Shown: positions 1-11,883 of the stretch, piece by piece
Layout of the letters: each line of letters opens with the position of its first letter
Numbering within the stretch: position 1 is the first letter of the stretch
Made by a program: the position numbers and the translations under genes
Assembly: GCF_052324685.1 (NCBI RefSeq)
Contig: NC_135223.1
Coordinates: forward strand, 4,362,279 to 4,426,278
From: Brachyhypopomus gauderio
Lineage: Eukaryota > Chordata > Actinopteri > Gymnotiformes > Hypopomidae
Direction: 5' to 3'
Length of the DNA: 64,000 bases
Notes under the pieces: generated by a model
Database searches by the model: none
What the model saw: only the letters and a program-made list of their open reading frames with translations
Told to the model about the DNA's origin: nothing

Positions 1-93
1 GTCCAGGGCAAGCTAAACCTGTTTGTTTAAATACTCCATTTCTGATAACATAAAATAGATAAATACTAAATAAGGGGTGTTGATTGTGTTTGC

Positions 94-168
94 ATGTGTG
101 TGTGTGTGTTGTTTTAATTTGTGTGTGTGTGTGTGTTGTTTTAATATGTGTGTGTGTGTGTTGTTTTA

Positions 169-235
<67 letters not shown>

Positions 236-266
236 GTTTTAATATGTGTGTGTGTGTGTTGTTTTA

Positions 267-303
<37 letters not shown>

Positions 304-372
304 GTTTTAATATGTGTGTGTGTGTTGTTTTAATATGTGTGTGTGTGTTGTTTTAATATGTGTGTGTGTACT
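94..372. repeat. Compound (GT)n / TTGTTTTAATA minisatellite
   Basis: Blocks of GT dinucleotides of varying length (about 4 to 35 repeats) are separated by the same spacer, TTGTTTTAATA or a close variant, at least seven times. The repeat therefore has two levels: a spacer-defined minisatellite unit and a microsatellite inside it. No coding content. Confidence 0.9.
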
Positions 373-518
373 CCTTTGTTGGACATAATATCTCTACTTG
401 AAGAGAACCAAATGTTCCCACTTTGATTACTGGGATCAATTGTAATTTAAAATTGGAGACTAGCATTGTGGGGACATTTTGCTGATACCCAGGATGCACA
501 CACATACAAGCATACATT

Positions 519-560
<42 letters not shown>

Positions 561-648
561 TATATATTGCTCTGGGTGTTAAAGTGTTCTGATCATGTGC
601 TGTAAAATCCTTGGTTCTCTGCATTCTGTTCAGTGTTAATGTGCGTGC

Positions 649-703
<55 letters not shown>

Positions 704-732
704 TGTGTGTGTGTGTGTGTGTGCGTGCGTGC

Positions 733-793
<61 letters not shown>

Positions 794-810
794 TGTGCGT
801 GTGTATGCAT
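519..810. repeat. Facing (CA)n and (GT)n microsatellites
   Basis: A (CA)n tract at about 519-557 is followed after roughly 90 bases by a long (GT)n tract at about 651-810 with GCGT and CTGT interruptions. The two tracts are complementary in sense and could pair as a long stem. Reading frames here encode only His-Thr or Cys-Val runs and are not genes. Confidence 0.9.
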
Positions 811-1129
811 CAGTTTATGAAGTAGCTAAAAGTCCAGTCACACTGCTGTAAATACTGTGACACCACACAGGGGCATTTAGCATTGTTCTTTACCATCTCT
901 CCTGCCTCCTTTCTGCTATACCCCATACTTCTTCTTATGTTAGCATGTGTGTATGTTTGGGTGTGCTTGTGTTTATGTAAATACAGTATATAAAGACACA
1001 CGCCTCTATATCTATATCTATATCTATATCCATATCTATATCATACACACCTAAACAAATAAGTTAAAAATAGAAACAAATGAACACTAATATTCTACAT
1101 ACTGAGGAAAGTCAGTATTACATGTATAT

Positions 1130-2309
1130 TAGGGCTGGGTATTGATTCAAATTCCAAGAATCGATCCGATTCCGATTCTGAAGATTAAGAATCGATTTTT
1201 TTCGATTTAATCCGATTTAATCGATTCGATCCGATTCGATCCAATTTCGGGGTTTAGTGTTATTAAAAATGTATTTGAGCTGTTTCCTGACTGTGTACAG
1301 AAGCAACATGTTAAAACTAGTGTTATATCGATACTAATCAGCAAATAGTTACTGGTAGTTGGTAGTTACTGATGGCTGGAAGACTGGTGAAAAGGGTCAT
1401 CATAAATCTACCTTCAAGAAAGGTAATCCAGGACAATAAACAAAGGACATCTTTGAGGTGTCTATATCTGCAACAGTGGGCTCCTACTCGGACACTAACC
1501 AGTGCATTATTATTATGATTGAAATAATTAAGAATTCACCCAAAAGCTGTTGCTACCAAATGCATTTTTATTTTAAAAGTGCTCACACTTAATAAACTGA
1601 AAGTATAAAATGTAAACGTGTATTTTTCTTTAAAGTGAGAATATAAGAACAGAACTCTCACGTTACGGTCCCCGACCCCTCCGTTTTGGGCGTGTTAACG
1701 TCGTCTGCGTCTAATCGTCTGCGTCTAATCGTCTACGTCGGTGTATCTCCGTGGGTGCGGGTGCGTCTTGTGATAGTCCTCACCTGTGGCTCGTCTCGTA
1801 ATCACGTGGGGTTGATGTGGTTTGTCTATTTAATTTGCGCTCGCGCAGCGTCCTGTGCTCGTCGTTGTTTGAGTCACACATGTTCTATGTAAACGTGTTT
1901 TATGTGCGCTGTCTGCGCTTCGGTAAATGTAATAAACGTAACGATTTGGAAATTGCAAAGGTTTCTGTCTCGTCCACCGCCTTGCGCCCAACGTTACAAG
2001 AACATTTAAAACTTTTTTTAAACTGTAAAAACACTGGGTAAACGGTCAGTGACACGGACTAACTGTAAATAGTCACTGACACTGGATAAACTGTCCTTCT
2101 GTTTTTAGATTTCCGATTTGACTATCGTCGTTACCGGCACTGTCCGACGCCAAGTCGTTTTACAGTTAGTTAGACCGAGCACGCCTGCGTGACGAGGCGG
2201 GGGTAAAAGTTCACTAAAAAATCGATCTTTGGACGTACGAATCGATAATCAGATCATCATATGCGAATCGATTCTGAATCGGAAAATCGATTTTTTCAAT
2301 ACAGGCCTA
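1130..2309. mobile_element. Non-autonomous hAT-type transposon, 1180 bp
   Basis: The element begins TAGGGCTGGGTATTGA and ends TCAATACAGGCCTA, an imperfect terminal inverted repeat of about 14 to 16 bases. It is flanked by a perfect 8-bp direct repeat, ATGTATAT, at 1122-1129 and 2310-2317. The 8-bp duplication and TAGGG-type end fit the hAT superfamily. The ends are rich in ATCGATT motifs that form longer imperfect inverted repeats. I see no intact transposase; two short open frames inside have no recognisable domain. Confidence 0.88.
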
Positions 2310-2324
2310 ATGTATATATAAATA

Positions 2325-2512
2325 ATTTACATTTATGGCATTTGGCAGATGCAGTTATCCAGAGCAACTTACAATTTTATCTCATTTTTATACAAGTGAG
2401 CAATTGAGGGTTAAGTGCCTTGCTCAGGGGCACCTCAGTCATGGCCTCAGGTTTGGGGATCGAACCCACGACCCTCCGGTCACTAGACCAGTTCCCTAAC
2501 CACCTGGCCATG
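2325..2512 (-). mobile_element. tRNA-derived SINE with a LINE-like tail
   Basis: Read on the minus strand, this starts with a tRNA-like head (A box TGGCCAGGTGG, B box GGTTCGATCCC). It ends with the tail TTGTAAGTTGCTCTGGATAA followed by CATCTGCCAAATGCCATAA, which is very common in fish genomes. The head matches the SINE starting at 2581, but the tail is different, so these are two SINE types sharing one promoter head. Confidence 0.8.
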
Positions 2513-3096
2513 ACTAATTATTACTCCTGTAGAAATGTAATGTAGTACCTCAATGTAACATATCCATATCATCTCATAGTGGGGCAGTCATGGCCTGGTG
2601 GTAGAGAGCTGGTCTTGTGACCAAAGGATCGTGGGTTCGATTCCCAGACCTGAGGCCATGACTGAGGTGCCCTTGAGCAAGGCACCTAACCCCAACTGCT
2701 CCCCGGGTGTCGGGCTAGAGCTGCCCACTGCTCTGGGCACGTGTGATCCACAGCCCCCTAGTAAGCACTAGTGTGTGTGTGTATGTGTTCTAACTCAGGG
2801 CCTGAATTTCAGTGCGGGATTGCGGGAATTGCGCACTATTTCTTTGATTCCCGCAATTTTATCCATAATAATGCGGGAAACTCCCACACACAATTACAGC
2901 GAAAACGTTCAGCAAAACAATAGCTCTGTTTGTATTGTGAGACGGACAGATAGTCGGACAGACCGACGTCCGTACTGGACGCTACACTCGGCGCTCTCAC
3001 TCTTCCTAGCACCGCAGCGGCGGTGACGTTGACCAAACTAATCCTCAGGATTCACACACAGGTGACGGTAGTAAACTAAAGCAGCAATCCAAAGAT

Positions 3097-3334
3097 ATGT
3101 TTCAGTCCAACTGGTCAAGAATATATCCTTGGCTCGAACTTAATAGCGGTGAAATGAGCTGCTCGATTTGTAAAATGTACGGTGCTGTGCCTTTTACCAT
3201 CCGATGCTACAAAACATCGAGTTTAAGTCGCCACTCGGCTAGTGTTTCTCATACAGCAGCACTGAAAAGAAAGCGCGAGGCTGATCTGAAAGAGGTGGTC
3301 AATAACGGAGGAGAAGGGCAGAAAAACAGATTAC
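3097..3334 (+). pseudogene. N-terminal fragment of a hAT transposase
   Basis: The frame opens with a Phe-Gln-Ser-Asn-Trp motif, then Cys-x2-Cys and a later Arg-His-x-x-x-x-x-x-His stretch, followed by a basic Lys-Arg-Lys-Arg segment. This is the usual look of the zinc-finger entry domain of hAT transposases that bind the transposon ends. It is cut by a MITE at 3335. Even without the MITE the frame stops about 16 codons later, so the element was a deletion derivative before the second insertion. Confidence 0.6.
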
Positions 3335-3641
3335 CAGGGTTGCCAACTTTATCACTGAGTGAGATTTGATTTTAGGAGGGAGGGAGGGAGGGGGGTAAAA
3401 TATTGGCCGGGGGCGGGGTGTGCGTGTGTAAATTGTTGGGGGGGGGGTGTAAAATGGACACATTTAAGTATTATATCAGAGCGATATAAGCGAACTAGTA
3501 ACTCATTGAATCATAGATGTAGATCAGAGGTAAATCAACTAGATTTTTTCAGCGTGAGAAATCGGGTGTATGGCGTTTGTACGTGTGAAGACGGTCAAAT
3601 GCGAGTGTCTCACGCTCATTGCGTGAGAGTTGGCAACCCTG
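3335..3641. mobile_element. 307-bp MITE with CAGGGTTGCCAACT ends, copy 1
   Basis: Inverted ends are CAGGGTTGCCAACT and AGTTGGCAACCCTG. The 6-bp direct repeat GATTAC lies at 3329-3334 and 3642-3647. The interior includes a G-rich tract, an AACTCATTGAATCATAGAT block and a CTCACGCTCA block shared with the copy at 11568. It is inserted inside the hAT5-like element. It has no coding capacity. Confidence 0.88.
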
Positions 3642-3967
3642 GATTACTGCAATGCATAAAATTCTGCCTGATGCCCAGTCAGCTGATTGTGATGTGATGA
3701 CACATTTCAGCACACAAAACAGATGTAAAATTAAGTTATAACAAGCCTAACCAATGTATGCTAATTTCAGCTTGGCCCTCCAAGAGAGCAGTTGGAATGT
3801 TTTTTTTTTTTTTTTGAAAAGAAAGACCAAGGAGAGGACAGATCAGGGTAGAGAAGAACCAAGAGACAAGTTACAATGAATTTCAGGCCCTGTAACTACA
3901 CAGATGGGTTAAAAGCGGAGGACAAATTTCGATTGCGGTGTAAAAATCACAATTGACAAAATATGGC

Positions 3968-4390
3968 ACACAGTGGTTTGCAGACTGCAGTCTTATGTTT
4001 AAAATCACTATAAATTATTTAAAATCACTATAATTTATTTAGCATCACGTTATCTCAGTCATTTCATATTCAAATCCATATCATCTCATAACCTTTCCTT
4101 CTTTCTTTCGTCTCTTTTGGATTGCCTGCATGACTTTTAATCTTAGCATGATTGCTGGTACTATGTGAACTATTTGTGTCTGTGCAACCCTCCACAAATA
4201 TAGCTGACGATTTAGATGGGTAATGTAGCTTCATGCTGTGGGCCAGTACTTCTCAGAAATATGGGAAGTTGCAAAGTTACTTACTCAGAATGGGTAACTC
4301 GTAATTACCATCAATGGCATTCTACATTGGCAACTTAGGAATTTCTCCCATGAATAATACATTTCAGAGTCCTTTACAATACACACATTA

Positions 4391-4463
<73 letters not shown>

Positions 4464-5629
4464 TTCAGGCTCTGACAAAGTAGCTGATCAGCTTAAAAAC
4501 AATACTGTACTACACCACTGATATATTCCATTTCAATGAGATAGTAGAAATTGCAGTGTAGTATAGTAATATCCTCTATTTCTTCCTATATAGAAACAGC
4601 ATTTTTCAGACACACCTCCTTCATCAGTTGTGCTTTATATGCTGATGTTTCCGACTTTGTTGTTGAAAATTCCTAGTTGTAAACTCTTAAATATCCGAAC
4701 AAACAGACCGCTGTCTAAATGCACCATTGCCACAGCAGTTTTAAGAAGAATGTTCCCAGGATGAAGCACAAAAACACTGGTGAAACATCCTTCTATTTTC
4801 ACACCTACTGTTGTGTTAGAAAACTATTTAGATTAACATTCTGTTATTCCATATTGTTATTTATTCCTGTATTTATTTCAGCGTGATTACATTCTTTTTG
4901 TTCTGTTTTCATTGTTATTATTATATATTACTTTTTATGCATACAGATTAATTTAAATTAAGCTAATTAGCAACTTTGCCAAAGACTTGATTGAAGTCAC
5001 ACCTGTCTCTGAGAAAGCTCTCATGTTGCCCATTTCTGCAACATCCACCACTGTCACAGCAGTTTGTGCTCTGGCTGTGGCACAGATCAATAGGACTTAA
5101 TTGTGGGCAACATGAGCCCTCTTCATTTTTAAATGCCCATCGATCAATACACATGGACATAATGTAGGAACAGGGTTCTTTGACCAGCATTATGAATCAC
5201 TGTGTATCTACGGCCTCATGACATGAATGGTTATGAACCCTTATGAGCTCTCACAATGCCCACATGTGCACAAGTTCACAACTGCTCAGTAAAATTACTA
5301 GTGTTAATTTAACACTAATAGTTTTAGAGATTTTATCACTAATACAATTAATGTCTTGGAGAGACATCTTGTGAAAGATCTAAAATTGACCTGTTGCAAT
5401 TGTCTCTAACCTTGCCCCCCCCCCATCTAACGTACCTGATCAATACCTTTTCATCGGTTCTTATGCACAAGCAGGGGCTAAACTCTCTCCATAAAGAAAG
5501 CTCTTAGCCACTACCATTGACGCCACACTTGTGTAGTGTAGCAGGTGTTATAGATTGCTAGCAAAATGGTAACTGTAAAGCTGGTTTTGATGTTTGGTTT
5601 TGATACCTCTCAGTTCCTCTTCATGTGTG

Positions 5630-5694
<65 letters not shown>

Positions 5695-7070
5695 ACGTAT
5701 GCATTTTCACTTTCTCACTTTCCATTGTCTGACTAATATTCATCTCATTTTCCATATGCATCCAGACCAGCAGTCAAGTACCAGCATATCTAAAGTGTGA
5801 CTATGGGTATGTATTTAACATATCACAGCTACTTTACTCTATGGTCTTATTCCTTAATAAGACATAAGCCAATATGAGTCTATTGACGGGTATTACTACA
5901 CATGCAGATGCTCTGCTACAGGTATTTATATTTTTTTTACATTGGTGTTCTGCAACTTATAATATGTGTGGTGTTTAAAGTATTCTTAAAGTATTCGGTG
6001 CAGTGCGATTAAGTTTTCTACTAAAGTACATTAAGTTTCTTAGTAAAATCAGCAGTTAATTAAACAGCAAAGTTCATTATGTTAGAATAGGCATACATAA
6101 CCTACTGTGAGGTCTGTTACAGACTCAGTTTAAATGTGCGTCATTGTTTGTTAAATACATAAATTCTATTGATAGTTCATTCTTATTGTCTGGGAGAAAT
6201 TTTGTAGCAGTTTACCTTTAAAACTGAAGTCAGAACTGAAGTAAAACTTCATAGCATTACGTTTACTTCAAAAATATAGCCAGCAAGTATATATAGTATG
6301 TGAATGTATGCGTGTGTGTATGTGTGGGTATGTATTTTTTCCTTTTTTCTATAACAACAGGACCCTAGAATCCTAGAAATAGCTACAAAAGGCAAACTCA
6401 GTCAAACTCCCTGTCTTCACAAAAGGTTTGGAAACCTGTATTATGGCTTCCAGTCCACATGAAACAACAAAAACATGGTTTTAGTTCTCCACAAACAGCT
6501 TTTAACACACTCTAGGGTGGACATTTTGAAGCCTGTTTATTGTGGTAGTGTATACTTACTTCTTCACACCAACACCACATCTCAACTTGCACATCTGTTT
6601 CTGTCTTTATTAACAGAGCATGCGTCAGAGCTAACATGGCGAGACACTGGGATTAGTTTTACATTACACTGCAGTGCGGAGGTACCAGAGTGCACTGCTC
6701 TGTTTTAAATCCACCTACATGAAGGTACAAACCTTACTACAAACCCAGCGGTTTAGGACCAGGTCCGATCAGTCTAGCAGCTCGTGGGATCCTTTTGAGA
6801 AATGGTTATTGCTGAGGAGTAGCTCAAGTCTTTGAGTGCTTTGCTTCAGCTTTACAGCAATGACGAATCTGTAGTGATTAGTGTTTTTGACATGTTTTTG
6901 CATTTTGTGTATATTTTTTTTGAAAACCCTGACGACATAGATGAACATTTTATTTAAAGTCTATGTGTGGACATGGCCTGGGTTACAGTACTGTAGCATG
7001 TGTTTGTGTGGACTTGTTTGTTTAGCATGTGTGAATACCTGTCATGCCATTTGTTATGTAATTGTTTTGA

Positions 7071-7139
<69 letters not shown>

Positions 7140-7290
7140 GTTTCATCAGTAACATTTCATCCTTGTACCTGTGTCTCAGTGTTTGTGTTTTTAGGTGAAC
7201 GTGTCTATTTCCTTTTCAGTGTTTATCACTAACGAGTGAACTACATTGTTTGTCTGTGATTATGCATGACCTTGCCATCTTTTGAATGTT

Positions 7291-7323
<33 letters not shown>

Positions 7324-7730
7324 CTGTGTGTGTGTCTATGTGTAAGTATGTGTGTGCATGCGTGTGTGTGTGTGTGTGTGTGTAAGTGTGTGTGTATAAG
7401 TGTGCTGTATGGCTGAGTCAGTTAACTCGTCTATTTGAGGGCTTTCATGTATATTTCAAATCTCTCTTCGTCTGCTCAAGCAGCCATGGTACAGTGAGAG
7501 AGGGATGTGAGAGATGGAGTGAAATAGAAAATTTGAGGAATTGGGAACATTTCAGGACCAAGGAAACAGGAAGAGGAGGAGAGAGTGGGCAAGAGACAAA
7601 TAGAGACATAGTGAACATGAGAGCGTTTGTTGCTAGACACTGATATAAAGGACCATGACATCAATGGCCAAATTCTCTTTGGAGCCGAGTGTTTGTGTGT
7701 ATGTATGTGCTTGTGTGTACATGTGTGTAC

Positions 7731-7793
<63 letters not shown>

Positions 7794-9122
7794 GGGGGGG
7801 TTGCTCTTTTTTCTCCCTTTCTCCGGTGTGTTCTCCTCACTGTGTGCCGTTGTGTGGTAAACAATACAGCAGAATTCCCCCCACCTTCTCACTCTTTCAG
7901 GGAAACAGAAAAAGGGAAGGAAAGTGAATGAGGGAGAAAGACAGGGAGAGAGAGAAAGAGATGAAGGAAAGAATTAAATGTGGGTGGAAAGAAGCTGTTG
8001 CATCTGCACTTCACTTGAAAGCTTGGTCCCAAAGCGGAGAACTTGACTTACTGCTTGACACAGTCATAAGCATAAGTCAACTTTATATATTACTAAATGT
8101 GTACAGAAGAGACATAATTCCTCAACACTATGCTGTGAATTATTCCTATCAATACTATTGCCTTGCTTATGATAACCCAATGAAGGCTTTATGACCACAT
8201 AATCAAGGGAAGTGTGACATCTAATAAACTACTACAGAGGCTGTGGGAGGTTGTCCAGGATGTCACTGAGGTCTGGCCTGTGAGGTCTGGGCAGTATCGA
8301 AGTTCCATCACCATTTAACATTTTTAATGACTCCAACTTGGGAGTGTTCTAGTTTTAGAATTTAGGCAAGACACTAAATCACTGAAGAACAAACAGCTGA
8401 CTCACTCTTAGGGTTGTGCCCTCAAAATGGCTAGTGGTGACCTTGACAACCTCTTGCAGCATTGGGCCACTTGGGACAGGCCAGAGGTGTGGCTTGAACC
8501 CGACTGACGCTAGACTGCGGTGCTTCTCTGCCCCTGGTTTACTGAAACACAACAGGTGACAGTGTTCTGCACTGTATAGCGCCCTCCTGTGGAGCATACA
8601 CCAACTACAAGTTTTCAGCAGGTGTTTCCTTCAACCAGTGGAGTGTATGCACTTTTAAGGAGTTTTTGCCTATGAAGGATTCTGTGTTGTGATCTTTTAT
8701 TTTTTTTGTGGTGGTGGATTTTTTGAAAAAGAAATGTATGACATATTTCATAATTCGCATTTTCTTGTTTTGTCCTGTCTTGTCCTGTGTGTGTGTATGT
8801 GTGTGTGTGTGTCTGTGTGTGCGTGTGTGTCTTTGTCTCTCCTTTATGTGTCTCCCTGTGCTTATATATTTGTTTTTTTATTCATTTGTTTGAGTTTCTC
8901 TTATTTCATATCTCACTTTACAAACATCATAATTATGATTGCCCACTGCACACTAACAACCGGCTGTATCATTCCACGCATCATGCTTACCATGACCAAA
9001 ACCTCATTTCTTAAACATCCCATTACTTTTGATGTGAAACACATTAACTCCACATTAACACTCATTAACATGACTCTCAATAATAATTCCACACCTAAAC
9101 CTGGATGTGCCCCCTACACCCT

Positions 9123-9170
<48 letters not shown>

Positions 9171-9246
9171 ACCATGAATAAACTGACCCTGACTAACTAA
9201 AAAATAAATAACAATAAATAAAATAAAATACGCACCACAGCCACAG
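3968..9246. other. Non-coding, microsatellite-rich, probably kcnc2 intron
   Basis: No exon is recognisable on either strand. Contents are mainly simple repeats: (CA)n(TA)n at about 4390-4460, (GT)n at about 5635-5692, 7073-7139 and 7295-7383, (GT)n followed by a G run at about 7727-7801, and (CA)n at about 9123-9170. Because the next feature is a terminal exon entered through a 3' splice site, this stretch is most simply read as the preceding intron. Confidence 0.6.
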
Positions 9247-9395
9247 GCTATGAGAAATCTCGCAGTCTGAACAACATATCGGGGATGGCGGGGTCATCGC
9301 TACGCTTAACCCCCATCACCAGCACGCCCTACGACCCCTACGAGCCCCCGGGAACTCTACGCCGCTGCCGTTCACCCATCCCCTCCATTTTGTAG
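9247..9395 (+). CDS. kcnc2: Kv3-type voltage-gated K+ channel, terminal coding exon
   Basis: A 3' splice site (CCACAG at 9241-9246) leads into a 49-codon exon, phase 1, starting [10 protein letters not shown] and ending Arg-Ser-Pro-Ile-Pro-Ser-Ile-Leu, then TAG. This matches my recollection of the long C-terminal splice variant of mammalian Kv3.2 (KCNC2), whose last exon begins [10 protein letters not shown] and ends SPIPSIL. The middle, with Asp-Pro-Tyr-Glu-Pro-Pro, differs from mammals. Kv3 channels are tetrameric delayed rectifiers that allow fast spiking. The variable C-termini affect targeting and modulation. The T1 domain, six membrane segments and pore are not in the window, so the gene must extend to the left. 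A kcnc paralogue other than kcnc2 is possible. Confidence 0.75.
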
Positions 9396-9649
9396 CGCGT
9401 AGCGCTGCAACAACAGAGGATTGCTAGAACTCAGGACAGGAGAGCAGGAAGAGAGGATGGCATGGGGGCAGTGTGTGTGCGAGTGTGCTGTGTGTGTGTG
9501 TACACCAGGTCTGAAGACAGTGGCCCAATCTCACAGTCCACCCCCACAGCAATAACCACCCAGTGATCCTGAATGTTTAACGTTCTACCTACATACCCCC
9601 CTTTTCCAGACGTCAGGAGCATACCTGACCCAGCTAACAAAATTACGTT

Positions 9650-9762
9650 GTCAGAACGTCTCCCTAACGTTCCATTTTGGTTGTGGTTGGGGATGGCGGG
9701 GTCATCGCTATGTTTAACCCCCGTCAGAACGTCCCCCTAAGGCTCCATTTTAGTTGTGGTTG
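9650..9762 (+). repeat. 73-bp tandem duplication holding a copied kcnc2 exon piece
   Basis: The block GTCAGAACGTCTCCC...GGTTGTGGTTG at 9650-9688 recurs at 9723-9762. Between the two lies a 34-base segment (9689-9722) that matches coding bases 9281-9314 of the kcnc2-like exon with only two C-to-T differences. Confidence 0.8.
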
Positions 9763-11567
9763 CATTGCAGTGTCCTCTGAATGCAAAAATATCCAGTTTT
9801 CTTAATATTCCCAGAACATGTTTCTTAAGTAAGAACATTTTTCTTAAATAAGATTGTTCTTAAGAAAAATGTCGTCAGTGTTACCTCAATCTCATTTTCA
9901 CCTAGAATATTACATTCTTGACTCTTTGTCTTAGAATGTTCTAAAGAATGTTTATAGATAGATTTTGATATGCTTAATGTTCTTAGGGTGTTATTGATAC
10001 ATCATTAGAACATTTCCCAAAACATTACCTCAACCTCATTCACACCAACAAATTGTTTTATTAATAATTAATATCAGTTATCAATAGTAATAATGCAACC
10101 TCAACAGCTATAACACTCAGACAAAATGAAAGCAAAAATATGGATTAATCAATCAGTTAATCTAAATCAATTTGGATAACAATTGTTTTAATCAAAAGGA
10201 ATATAAGTATCTCAATGTCACATACTGATGGGCAAAAGGGGTATCTATATGTTTATGAGAATATAATAAATAATGTCACTGCATTCCCTTGACCTGCATG
10301 TGGTGTTCAAAGTAACCAGCTGCCAGATTTAAACAGACTTGGGAATAGGATACACACAGAACTATATTTATATTTGTAATTACATAAAAACCATTGTTTA
10401 CATTTTAACCAGTGAACCACAACAACAAACATCTATCTGATAATACATTTCAACACAAAAATAAAGTTGAAACATTATTATTATAACAAGCATAAATCAT
10501 ATCTTAAAGAACATTGGTTCAGAAACTAGTCCAATTTATTCATCACACTGTTGGGATTTCTCTGCTCTAACACACCTGCTTCACCCAAAAGGAGGGTTAG
10601 GTTAATTCGATGATTAGTTGGCCCAGATAAAACAATAAAAATGTAGAGCATCCTCGTCCTGGATTGAGAACCACTGCCATGTTATGAGTAACCCTGTAGT
10701 ATGTAATATGTTTAAGGACCTAATGAGGAGCTATGGTGAGACTTAACCTTGACCCCTTGTGCAGAACATATCATAAGGTTTTCCAGAAGGTGCTGTAGTG
10801 TTTCTGTGTTGACGTGCTGCTGTTCTAAGGCCCTGCCACACAGACAAAAATGGTATTTAAAAGCACAACAGTTTCCACCATACTAAACAGTTGTACATTG
10901 GGTTCATAAGCTCATCTCACTGCAAAACAAAGAAAATAAAAAAAGTTCAGATTAAAACAAAGATAACCACAAAGATTAAACAATTTACAGCATAAATTAG
11001 AGGATATAAGGAACCCATATTAAATTATTAACAAGATTTGTGTTCCTTAAATAATCAGAAAAAGATTTAGAACTAAGCTTTAATATCGTACAAGAACTGT
11101 TTGATTTGACAAGAGTATTTCTGACTCCCTTTCTAGTTGTAAGTTGACAATTATTATTACTAATGACAACATGGTTTCCAAAACCATTTCTTCTTTAAAT
11201 AAAATAATTATATTTTCAGTTCTCAAATGTGTATCTAGACGCATGTACATTTTCTAAAGAGAAATTTGATTTTCTATCAAATTTGATCACTTCAATTATT
11301 TAGTTTTTTAGCACATTGTTTGACCTAATAACAGTAGCACTTTAGCCTGGTAGCTATTATCAACAGAGCTAAGATAAATACATAAATTATGAGCGCGACA
11401 AAACACACGTGTGCTTGTACAATATTAAAACTTTATTTGTTCCAAGGTTACTTTCTAAAAATACATTTTATATTAATATGTTGAAAATTCACTTTTTGAT
11501 TAGAGCATCCAACATGAAATCCTGTAGCTAAATAATTTCCTTAGGTGATTTTGTTAACAGTGACTAT

Positions 11568-11883
11568 CAGGGTTGCCAACTTTTCAAGATCGCATGGAGT
11601 GAGATTTGAACCTGGAGGGGGTGGCGAGTGTAAGTTGTTGACGGGAGGAGGGGGGGACGTAAATTGTTACCGGGGCATAGACACAAATTAAGTATTATAT
11701 CGTGATCGATCAATGGTTGGCACCAGAGCGAACTAGTAACTCATTGAATCATAGATATGGGTCAGAGGTAAATAAACTAGATTTTTTTTTTCGGCGTGAG
11801 AAATCGGATGTGTGGCGTGAGAGCGTGTGAAGACAGTCAAATGAGTGTGTCTCACGCTCAATGCGTGAGAGTTGGCAACCCTG
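11568..11883. mobile_element. MITE with CAGGGTTGCCAACT ends, copy 2
   Basis: Same family as 3335-3641: inverted ends CAGGGTTGCCAACT and AGTTGGCAACCCTG, and shared internal blocks. The 6-bp direct repeat GACTAT flanks it at 11562-11567 and 11884-11889. A T run in the interior is longer than in copy 1. No coding capacity. Confidence 0.88.

Larger units (their letters stand above)
2796..3892 (+). mobile_element. hAT5-like transposon inserted in a SINE
   Basis: Ends are CAGGGCCTGAATTTCA and TGAATTTCAGGCCCTG, which are inverted repeats. The flanking direct repeat is TAACT (2791-2795 and 3893-3897), a 5-bp target-site duplication confirmed by comparison with the uninterrupted SINE copy. A 5-bp duplication with CAGGG ends fits the hAT5 branch. 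A short frame at 3097-3369 starts with a zinc-finger-like segment containing Cys-x2-Cys (CSIC) and later His residues, as at the N-terminus of hAT transposases. The catalytic part is absent. A MITE at 3335-3641 interrupts that frame. Confidence 0.85.
2581..3967 (+). mobile_element. tRNA-derived SINE split by a later transposon
   Basis: The left part (2581-2795) has an A-box-like TGGCCTGGTGG at 2591 and a B box GGTTCGATTCC at about 2635. The right part (3893 to about 3967) carries the tail beginning CTACACAGATGGGTTAAAAG and ending near TATGGCACA. The intact copy at about 34258-34545 (minus strand) shows both parts are normally contiguous. Bases 2796-3892 are an inserted hAT5-like element, and TAACT at the junction is duplicated. 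Confidence 0.85.

Noticed and set aside
460-851. Open frames encoding His-Thr or Cys-Val repeats
   Set aside because: They are translations of (CA)n and (GT)n microsatellites. The same applies to frames around 7661, 8689, 22215, 28405, 42099, 49848, 50077, 52657 and 58008.
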